Shown here one piece after another: positions 55,101 to 64,000 of a stretch of DNA of 64,000 nucleotides. Position numbers and translations under genes: made by a program. The notes under the pieces were generated by a model. It did not search any database and was not told the DNA's origin. It saw only the letters and a list, made by a program, of their open reading frames with translations. Origin of the DNA: Polytrichum commune. Its lineage: Eukaryota > Streptophyta > Polytrichopsida > Polytrichales > Polytrichaceae. Location of the stretch: assembly GCA_950295325.1 (NCBI GenBank), contig OX485808.1, positions 8,620,501-8,684,500 on the forward strand. Reading direction: 5' to 3'. Positions within the stretch are counted from its first letter, which is position 1. Each line of letters opens with the position of its first letter.

Positions 55101-58100
55101 CCCTTCCTGCTCTCTGAGTAGCCTGCACCCTATGAGGCTAATACACATGAATACCAAGGGAAAGATCACCAATTCAAATAAAACTAAAATGCAATTTTGG
55201 ATCTTGCAGAAGGAAAATGTCCAGAGGGAACGATCAGGTTGAAGCACTGAACAAAGCTCTTCTCAAGGAACCACAAATTTTGCACATCAAGCAAAGCCTA
55301 AATGGAGATAATCAGCTTTCTGGACTATCAGCTTCAATTTGAGGTTTTGGACGCAGATGCATACCTGCTAATTGGTACAACAGAGAGTGAGTCCATGCCA
55401 GTTGCTGGGTCGTAATGCCGTTGCTTCACATACCCAGGATCAATAACATATCTGTTGACAGACACTTGCACTGTCATTTTTAACAGCTACTATCTGTAGT
55501 AATTGTGAACGATTGAAGGTGCCTATTTCCACAACGATCGGCGTTGACTTAACACAAAATGGACTGAAACATACAAAACATAATCAAGTGCTAAAACCTT
55601 CAATTGATTCCTATTTCTTGTAGAGTCCTGTGGAAGTGGTGAAACATACACAACACCATCCACAGTGAGGGAGGTCTCTGCCAAGTTGGTTGCTACAATG
55701 ATGCGCCTGCAGTCAGGTGGAGCTGGAAGAAAAACACGGGCCTGCATCAATCTACCCCACATAAATATCCATGAGAAAGCTAATAATTATTATAACAGAT
55801 TCTATTTATGTGCAGAACTAAGTATACGGCCTCCCATGATACTTTTAAGAACAAAGTTACAATTCCAGTTTAAAGCTGACCAATTGACAATGATGGATCA
55901 AATTACCAGAAACGGTGCAGAATTATTTAGAGCTGCATATATCATAAAATCGGGAGTATGAAGATAGCAATACTATTGCCCAGGAAGAATACTAGATGGA
56001 TGGTATTGTCACATGCCTGAAGCTCAGGAGGTAGGGATGCATAAAGAGGAAGGATGATAACATCAAGGCAGGAACCCTCCTCCATTGTCTTCACCTTCTC
56101 TTCAAGCATTTTTTGAGCCTTGTCAATCTCATCCTGTGAGCATAACCACCACAGTGCCATGAAATAAGATGAAGGAACTTAAGCCCAGATTGATCCTGGA
56201 AAATAGGTAAAAAAATGGATAAATCACAACATATACCTGTGGCCAACAAGTGGATATAGGAAAGTCAGACGAATGACGACAGCCATAATAGCTAAAGTTT
56301 GAGAGCTTATTGAGAGACAAATCAAGCCTATGGAGCAAGCCTGTCGAGCTCGTGCTTATCCTTCTAGTATCAATACAGCCTTGGGAAAATACAAAAGGTA
56401 AGACAACACAAACCTGGCCTGTCATAAAGAGGAGGATGTCCCCAGGAGGATTATTTACATGAATATCTGCACCAAGTTCAGCAAAAGGATTATATATTAA
56501 TTTGGCTTGCTAAACCTTGTCCCCTATGTGACACAACTACTTCCTTGGTGCCAAACAGAACAGATGCCAACAACTTGTTTGCACACAATCTAGACTAATT
56601 ACAGTGGCAGATTGTAATATCTGCAACATTTTTGTTCACAATACTTGACCAGCATCATCAATTACTGGCGCCAAGAAGATCATGAATCCAAATGGTCATG
56701 ACAATGTTACCACTTGATCATGCAGTGCTAAGGTAAGTGGGTCTAACAGGGACAATTTAAGCTCTGCACCCACTTCTCCTGGGATATTAAGCCCGCAAAT
56801 AGTATGAAATGAATAGCAAATCCAAATCAAGGCCGTAGCCATTTTTCTCATGATTTTTGAAGCTCATACAAACCTCTTATGCACTATCAAAGTGAAGATC
56901 CTCGTTCTTCCTGAATGAATACAGGTCCCCCCAACTATGTTCACTATTGAACCTAGAAATATTAACAAATTTTGAACAAACAGTCCAATCTCTTTTCTAT
57001 GCATGTCTTAATGGTGTCTGTTCTTAGATACACACCTAAGCGAACACCACTCAAATATAGGTGTCCAATTATGATAACCAAATTAGACCAACTTATCTTG
57101 AAGGAATCAATTCTGAAACATGAACTTGAGCCAAGACAACAGGAGGATTGGGTGCACTCACCCATGGCTGTCTGAACAGAGGATTCTAGATAACTTTGGG
57201 GTGGCTCTTCGCTGTAGAGAAGCTGTACAGGATACAACTTTCCTGGTACATTGACAACTGGGCAATTTGAAAAATACTTTGAAAACTTCTGCCCATCAAG
57301 GGTTGCTGACGTTATGACCACCTTTAACTCAGGGTCCCGGTTGGCAGCCACGCGCTTCAACAACCCTAGTAATATGTCCCTGCCCAAGAGAGAAGAGAAA
57401 TCAACAATGAGAGGGATTAATATTTTAAGGTTGTATATGCCATTACTTGCTGTAGAAGATGACTCAATACAGCAATTTGTTGACCTGCCATGTAATCCAG
57501 AAAGCTAAAACAACAACTTGAATGTTGAAGGTAAAAAATCCATCTCTAGGATACAGGATTCTGCTATCTCTAAACAAGCAAAAGAGTTTGGGTGGAAGCA
57601 GGAGTCATACGTGTTAAGACTACGTTCATGGGCTTCGTCAAGAATAAGTACTGAATATTGTCGAAACTCAGAATCAAATAAGCATTCACGGAGTAAACAA
57701 CCATCTGTCAGGTACCTGCATTATACCATTCCCAAATCAATTTCAGTGCTGTCACCACACACCACACTTCTAAAAAATCTGACCACTGGAATGCATTACA
57801 ATTGTGATCAATATTACTTCTATTGTGGTATACACCTATGTGTAACTCAAATTTTGACTCAAATGTTGACTCAAGTGTGATGCACCCCAAACACTCACAT
57901 GAAATACGAGACTTGGAGAAAGCACCAAGTTTCACAAAGTAAGAGGCTACATCACGCACTTTATGTACGTATTTTTGGATGTCCGATCCTCAAATCTAAT
58001 GGAATAGCCAACTTCATCACCAAGTTGAACACCCATTTCATAAGCTACTCGGCTGCACCACAAATCACATACCAACAAAGACATACAGAAATCAGTCAAA

Positions 58101-59439
58101 GTTAATCACTTGTCCTACTACCTGATTAAAAAAGCTTGAATCTCTCTGGAGACGTTCTATTATACCACCACACAACCATGAGATTGCAGTATCAAACGCA
58201 TTTCTACATACATGTTATCCAGTATTAAAATATACTGAAATGTCAAACATGAAAGGTAACTAAGGATGTGCAACATTATGAATAAGCCCTAAACCAACAG
58301 CATTGCATTACAGAAGAAGCTGATGAGGATATATTAATATCATACCGAGCAACAGTAACTGCTGCCACTCGTCGAGGCTGAGTTACACCAATAACACCAC
58401 TTTTGGTGTATCCTGCCCTGTGCAAAATCTGTGCAAGCTGTGTTGTTTTCCTGGGACATGACATCCATGGCTTAAGATAAACGTTCCTTGCAGAATTTCA
58501 TGTTGCCATAACAAGTTGCAGCACAGTACTGACCTACATGTCTTTACTGGAGCACTTTGATCAGTGGTTCATAAATACTCTGAGGCAAGAAACACATTCA
58601 GAACTTAGATTAAATTCAACGTGTAGGTTGTATTTCTGATTTGAATGTGTTCCATACAATCCCAGCTTTATCCTCTTTCATGCTTTCCATTGACTAAAGG
58701 AGAAATAGTGCAGACCTTTTATGATCCAACAACAGCCTAAAAGTGAATTCACAAATGATATAGAGTCACTCATATTTTTTCCTTAATTCAATGTGGACTA
58801 GAAGTAAGAGGAGGTATGTTGATGGTCGTCAGCTTGAGTTTTTCTGACTATCAACTACCACAAATCACAAAAATCCAGAAATTAGAATGCACTCAGTTTC
58901 TAGGTTGCATTTCTGAAGTCAAAGTGTTCCATACTATCCCACGTTCATCCTCTGTCATTCTTTCCATATGTCCCAGACTTGTGATGATCCTTCAAGAGCC
59001 TTAGAATGAATTTTCGACTGACATGGACTCACTTATAATTTTTTTCTTAGTTCAATCTGTAGGCTTTATTTCTGATGTCAAAGTGCTCCATACTACCCCA
59101 ACTTCATCTTCTTTCATGCTTTTCCATAGAAATATCCCAGACTTGTGATGATCGTCCAAGATCCTTCGAGTGAATTTTTGAATGATTTGATAGTTCTTGC
59201 ATTAATTCAATATGCACTACAAGTGAGGGGAGGCATGTTGATGAACACAGCTTGAGTTTTGAGTATCAACAACCACAAACTACAAACGTGCTTGTAAATT
59301 CTTTAGGGTTTAAGGTTTAGGGTTTAATGTCTCACCCAGAGCCTGTCTCCCCGATGATGACCACGACTCTGTTTTTGGCCACCGCCTCCACAATCTGATC
59401 CTCGTACTGGTTAATTGGCAGAAGCTTACGGGCCTCCAT
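52138..59439 (-). CDS. DEAH-box RNA helicase, At1g27900/DHX40-like (17 exons)
   Basis: An ATP-dependent RNA helicase of the DEAH/RHA family, expected to remodel RNA-protein complexes in the nucleus. Minus-strand exons: 59336-59439, 58346-58450, 57960-58052, 57611-57715, 57162-57379, 56414-56466, 56017-56133, 55650-55741, 55365-55451, 54915-55129, 54490-54582, 54272-54395, 53842-53989, 53529-53598, 53039-53199, 52452-52630 and 52138-52303. Phases agree, total 2130 bases, 709 residues. Motifs: I GETGSGKT (30-37), Ia [14 protein letters not shown] (127-130), III SAT (160-162), [21 protein letters not shown] (330-337). The HA2/OB-fold region follows, and the end is [15 protein letters not shown]. 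The short N-terminus, starting almost at motif I, and the RFLARK tail match the At1g27900 type rather than Prp2/16/22/43. Intron 7 has a GC donor. Intron 5 carries a miniature element. Confidence 0.93.
56730..57102 (+). mobile_element. TA-flanked miniature element (family 1), DEAH helicase intron 5
   Basis: Begins TAAGGTAAGTGGGTCTAAC and ends TTAGACCAACTTATCTTG. Interior blocks CACCCACTTCTCCTGGGATAT, AATCCAAATCAAGGCCGTAG and ACTCAAATATAGGTGTCCAA match the other copies. It lies within the intron between exons 5 and 6. Confidence 0.75.
58610..59290. repeat. Diverged tandem repeats in DEAH helicase intron 1
   Basis: Three copies of a unit of about 150-280 bp are visible near 58616-58870, 58895-59040 and 59050-59290. 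Shared blocks: TTTCTGA(A/T)GTCAAAGTG, TCCATACTA, CCCCAACTTCATC-like, TCTTTCATGCTTTCCAT, CCCAGACTTGTGATGATC, and GGCATGTTGATG followed by GCTTGAGTTTT. They account for most of the 885-base first intron. Confidence 0.65.
59303..59326. repeat. Telomere-like motifs at the start of DEAH helicase intron 1
   Basis: Three TTTAGGG-type units, one with a variant base, lie within 35 bases of the first splice donor. On the transcript strand they read AAACCCTAAA, the telo-box motif known near the 5' ends of many plant genes for translation and nuclear functions. A regulatory role here is inference. Confidence 0.6.
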
Positions 59440-60073
59440 GTTGTAAGCACTCGAACTTTGTCTTCAAATTCAATGCGCACAAGACATGCTACACATGGAT
59501 ACCTGCAAAATATGCAAAACAGAGTCCCATGCATTCATGAATAGAACTCCCCAAAACCCCGGCAAATACATTTCAATGTGGCCATGCCATTTTCAGCGAT
59601 GTAAGTATGCCTTCCAGATGGATATTACCATCTCCAGAACACAATGTCAAAGAAATTGTATCTACATTGCAGTTTTACTTTATTCAAAGAGGAGTCTCCG
59701 AAGCTTACCTTGGATTCTCTCAGAGTCTATAAAGCTTTAATTTTCGAAGATCGGCGATACTTACCGTCAATCCTGCGCAATTCAACATCAAGCCCTCGCA
59801 AGCATCACCCCTTCCAGAAAATTTTAGACCCAGAGGTGCTCAATCATGAGGATTACTGCTCCGGATGATGTTCCAAATTTAAGCAAAAATTGAGGTTGAC
59901 AAGACGAAATTGAAATGTGTAAATTCCAGGCATCAAAATTTGGGGAGCTCTCTCCGAATCATCCACCAAAACCCTAAATCCTAAAACCATGTCAATTTCA
60001 TAGCATGCAGAGTCTGAAAGTATGCCAAACTACTTACGTTTCTCCTGGTAGAGGGTCCTCTATTTCATCTTGA
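59440..60073. other. 5' leader and upstream region of the DEAH helicase gene
   Basis: On the minus strand an acceptor (TTTTGCAG) ending at 59502 gives a leader exon of about 62 bases before the ATG. If transcribed, that leader holds an 8-codon upstream ORF at 59470-59496. The rest of the interval has no other gene, and the short plus-strand frames here are not convincing. Confidence 0.4.
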
Positions 60074-60278
60074 CTACACTAAACATGAGATTTAGTGTGG
60101 CCCATACTATTTGTCATTGACCCACACTAATTGTCTTGCAAAAATTGGGTGACAATTAACAACTAAAGAGGGTGTCACATAACACTTGGTGCTACATGAC
60201 AATCACAAAGGCCACTCTAATTAACCTAACATGACACACCAATTTGCATGCCACAATAAATCATATGTTTTAGTGTAG
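60074..60278. mobile_element. 205-bp CTACACT-type inverted-repeat element
   Basis: Starts CTACACTAAACATGAGATTT and ends with the inverted TCATATGTTTTAGTGTAG. Its length equals that of the 21396-21600 element, but the interior (GTGTGGCCCA, CACACTAATTGTCTTGCAAA, GGCCACTCTAATTAACC) matches the copy in the MDHAR intron at 7537. It therefore belongs to a sister subfamily. Confidence 0.75.
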
Positions 60279-60884
60279 TGCCATAATATAGTTGTTGTGG
60301 GGATCCTAGCCAATCTTGATCACATGACAACACTAGAAGAGAAACTCCACTAATTTCTTTTTTGTATTGTGGGCTATAATACTTCTCTACAACCCATGTT
60401 AAATTCCAACCCACTTCAATGTTGTAGGTTAGAGTTAGTGTGAGTCACATTATTTGTTTTTTTGTGAGAATTTTGATGTGGGCAAGTGTGGGTGACTGTT
60501 TTATTTTACAGTCCTACTTTTGTCCTTGAGCTAAAACTCAATTACTCATTATAATCCACGATGCATCATACCAAAAGACTTACAAGAAGACATGGGGTCT
60601 TGGGCCCACGTTATTTCCACCCCAATTTAAGCAATTAGAGTGACCCACGTTTTATCTTCACCCACGCTAGTAGGATGATTTAGTGTAAATAAATTGTAAT
60701 TTGGTCAAAGTAGGTAGAATGCCCTCTACAATATTGGTTACACTAAACATAAGATTCAATATTACCTTTGAAATGGTGTGCAATGTTAATTGAAGTGGCC
60801 ATTGTGATTTATCATGTACCACTAAAGTGTCATGTGAATTTATTCTAAACCACTCTCTAGTTACCACCTAGTTACCACACTGTA

Positions 60885-62600
60885 TTGAAAGTGTGAAGGG
60901 CATGCCTCACCTGCGCCCATGCAACCAACCAACAAACATTTGAGGTTTAGTTACGTACACGAGGTTAATAACAGCAGGACCCAGTTGTTATCCATGTCGC
61001 ACACATTTAAACTACATCAAATTCATTGTAGTATTTCAAATTACAACACTCATTGCATAATGACATATGGGTGTTCAAACCTGTTTCTTGGCCATGATTG
61101 GGTTTCTCCAAGTAGAATACTCCTCTTGATGACTAGCCCTATTTTCTCTCACTTTTAACATGTACGGAATATCTACTACTCTAGTGAGTATACACAGAGC
61201 CAACCCCACCTCACACTTGCATGAATGGTAAAAAAAAGGAAGCTCCCCCTAGGGTTAGGGGTTTATATTGGAGTTCTTAACTATGGTAAGCTTTTTAAAC
61301 CCTGTTTTTACCATGGGTTAGAGACGTGGGTCACAACTCTAACTATGGTTATTTTGCTCCATTTATCTACATCCTTGTTACCTTTCATCATGGTAAGTAT
61401 GACCACTTTCCATGCATGTACATTTAGGATTTCCTGAGCATATAGTCGATTATTTATAAAGAAGACAATTGCTAGGTAAATTAATGTAAGAGTTTACCAT
61501 CAAATGTTTTAATGACATGGCATTGAGAGCTGACTTTTCAAAACGAAGTTTCGAACTTCCTCTTTTCAGAGGCCAAATCCTTCAAACTCTTCCTCATTGC
61601 AATACAAGGGTGGGTGGATGGGATTGTCTACAAGACTCTTGCATAATCCTTCATATCTACCCATATTCTAACATAACTTTACTTTGCATAAGAGAGTTAC
61701 ACATAACTATGCATAGTAGTATGTATGATATCACATAAGTATGTTATGTATTGAACTAGAATGCCATGTATAACCACATCCTCTATCTCCATACTTTGCA
61801 AACCTAAGGTGTCCACTACCATATGTGAAATTTCTGACTATCCCATGCTTTGGAGTTTAATCATTTACCTCCTTGCTCCAATACAAAGTACGCCTAACTA
61901 ATCCACTATGTGTATGAGGTACTTACAAGAAGATAAGTTCCTAGTAACCTTAACCAATAGAAATGCATAAAATGTCATAATCACAACACATTATTGTATT
62001 GAATGTGTGAAGGGCCTGCCTCACCTGTGCCCATGCAACCAACCAACAAAAAATTGAGGATTAGTTACATACACGAGGTAAATAACAGCATGACCCAGTT
62101 GTTATTCATGTCGCACACAACTATTCCATTTCAAATGCATCCAAGTATTTCAAGAAACCATACTCAATGTAAAAACAATAAATGAGTATACAAACATGTT
62201 CTTTTGCCATGATTGTGTTACTCCAAGTGGAATCCTCCTCTTGGTAGTAAATCCTAGTTAAATTTACTCTAAGTGTGTCTCTATTACCCTAACGTGTATA
62301 CACACTGCTCGCCGCCCCTCTCACCCGCGTGAATGGTGAAAAAGAAGCTCATTTTAGGGTTAAGGGTATATATTGGGGTACTTACCTGTGGTAAGTCCTC
62401 GTAACCCTATTTTTACCTTAGGTTACATACTTGGTTACCGTCTGTTACTAAGGTAATCTCATTCATCCGTCACCTCATTACTATCTTTACATGGTAAGCT
62501 TGAATTCTTTCCATGTATGTTGATTTAGTAATTTTTTGTATAATGGTCATTTGTCTTGAAATGACAATTATTTTAAGGTGTATTAGTGTAAGGTTTGAAA
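60885..62600 (+). repeat. Direct duplication with 1114-bp spacing
   Basis: GTGTGAAGGGC followed by TGCCTCACCTG starts at 60891 and again at 62005. Similarity continues for about 550 bases through GCCATGATTG, TACTCC blocks, GTGAATGGTAAAAA-like, AGGGTTAGGGGTTTATATTG and a run of TTTTTACC/GGTTA motifs. The interval 61500-61990 matches 44945-45380, so the full unit is about 1.1 kb and occurs at least in part three times in this window. Confidence 0.7.
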
Positions 62601-62805
62601 TATAAGCTTAAGTATAACATGGCATAAAACAAGAACGAGAGAGAGAGAGAGAGAGAGAGAGAGTTCACTTTGATCAGAGCCTCGAGCTCATATGTGAACC
62701 CGGGATGGGTTTATTGACATAGTGTCCCATTGAATTATGAAATGGTACAAGGTAAGCTCAAAATGGTCCAAGTCATTCATCACGATTCAATGGGATTCTC
62801 TAGCT

Positions 62806-63190
62806 AATAAAGTAGACATGCCTAATTTGATTACTTATCTTAATCAAACACCTATTTCTGAGTGCTATGATGTGATTGGGTGTGACTCCAAGAACAAATA
62901 CCAAAAAGACATATGTTCCAAAAAAATTGGACTACATGCTCAAATAACGATGACCGTTCTAGGTTCAATACTCAACATAATTAGTGGAGACCCATTCAAT
63001 GAACACAAGAATCTTCACTTTGATAATAAATAAGATATCCATATGAGCTCCGACAATCATGAGGAAAGCGACTATAAGCCTCGATTTAGATTTGCTAACC
63101 ATCTTGTACTAAGATACTCGTGTATTTCATATCCTAGAAGAAAGTGGGCTAGTCAAGAAAAAAGTAACCATTTAAGACCCATCTACCTCA
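62806..63190 (-). mobile_element. TA-flanked miniature element (family 1)
   Basis: Begins TAAAGTAGACATGCCTAATT and ends AAGACCCATCTACCTC. The interior has GGACTACATGCTCAA, GAACACAAGAATCTTCACTT, ATATGAGCTCC and TTTCATATCCTAGAAGA. One flank retains TA. Confidence 0.7.
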
Positions 63191-64000
63191 ATAACATGAT
63201 TTGATTTACTGTACTTCCGGACTTGGCAAGGAATTAATGGTGTAGAAAACGTGACTTGACTTCACATGTTGTGCAAAGTGTGGGTCCTTGTGTGTGTGTA
63301 CCTAGTACCTATCTATCGGCAAGGTGTGCATTCTTGTGACATAAAGTCGACATTAACTCGAGCTTTGACGTAGGATCAAAGGAGATCCTAACTTATCCAC
63401 GTGTAATTTGCTCTCATGGCCTACAATGACTCCTTCACATGTTCTAAAGAAACCTACATTCTTTGACCTTCCTTAGAATGTTGCCATTCTATTTGAATTT
63501 GGATATTATATTTCACTATGCTCAAAACATTGTATCCTAGTAGGATACCTTGAATGAAATTCTAATGATAATGAAAACAAGAACAAGTGGTGTACGACAA
63601 AGGCTTGTTGTTTAGAACTCACACCCAAAAAAACACATGTGTACATTGAGATTGGTTTGTGTGCCTAGAGTACGTTAATGATCACAAGTTCAGTAGTTGA
63701 TACATTTGCTAGGATGACATAACATTATTTAGTGATGTAGTTGAGTTCACATTCTAAAAACAAAAGTCACCACAACCCAACTGTCACTATCCCATTGTTC
63801 AAAATGGTTGTAATAATGAGTGAACTGGCAACTACATAGTGCAATAGCATGAGCCAAGAGAGGGGCTCGGTCCCACCGACCTTGTTGACTGCAACATTGA
63901 CCCCCATGTCAGATGCCTTTGTTGTGTGGGAACTTGGAAGCAACCTCCACAACTGGATGGGGGGGGGGGGATGTTGCAAGCTAAAATTTGCCAAACATCT
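63191..64000. other. Intergenic end of the window
   Basis: No gene recognised. A run of 12 G lies at 63959-63970. A 75-residue minus-strand frame at 63767-63994 runs through it and has no identifiable domain. Confidence 0.4.

Overview
This is nuclear DNA from a land plant. It holds four intron-containing genes of plant type: a secreted subtilase, monodehydroascorbate reductase, a SCAR/WAVE homologue and a DEAH-box helicase close to Arabidopsis At1g27900. Introns are bounded by GT-AG, with one GC-AG exception. Interstitial TTTAGGG-type telomere motifs are present. Coding sequence fills only about 8 kb of 64 kb, and the rest is AT-rich DNA dense in short repeats, so the genome is probably large. 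I cannot fix the species. A non-flowering plant (lycophyte, fern or similar) is a guess from the overall look of the proteins, not a demonstrated point.

Layout. 1-1265: degenerate tandem repeats and the upstream region of the subtilase, including a palindromic W-box. 1266-4394 (+): two-exon subtilase. 4395-6500: intergenic, with a near-perfect 82-bp-arm hairpin. 6501-11745 (-): ten-exon monodehydroascorbate reductase ending in Ala-Lys-Ile. 11746-25599: about 14 kb of miniature inverted-repeat elements, a nested foldback, a 20-bp tandem repeat and two dimeric repeat families. 25600-32512 (-): seven-exon SCAR-like gene with an intact SCAR homology domain but no recognisable C-terminal WCA module. 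32513-52137: nearly 20 kb without a credible gene, carrying several arrays of 200-480 bp units, microsatellites and poly-G tracts. 52138-59439 (-): 17-exon DEAH helicase of 709 residues. 59440-64000: repeats, including a roughly 1.1-kb-spaced duplication.

The exon models of all four genes were built by hand. Each joins in phase, and the summed coding lengths are divisible by three. The genes look like unrelated housekeeping or stress loci rather than a functional cluster: ascorbate recycling, Arp2/3-dependent actin nucleation, RNA remodelling and extracellular proteolysis. No virus, CRISPR array, rRNA or intact tRNA was seen, and no autonomous transposon ORF was recognised.

The most notable structure is non-coding. 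A miniature element of about 335-385 bp, with ends near AGGTAGACRKGCC and TA duplications, occurs at least a dozen times on both strands and sits in introns of three of the four genes. One copy carries an exact 3 x 65-bp internal triplication. Two inverted copies of another repeat flank exons 2-5 of the SCAR gene, a layout expected to favour back-splicing.
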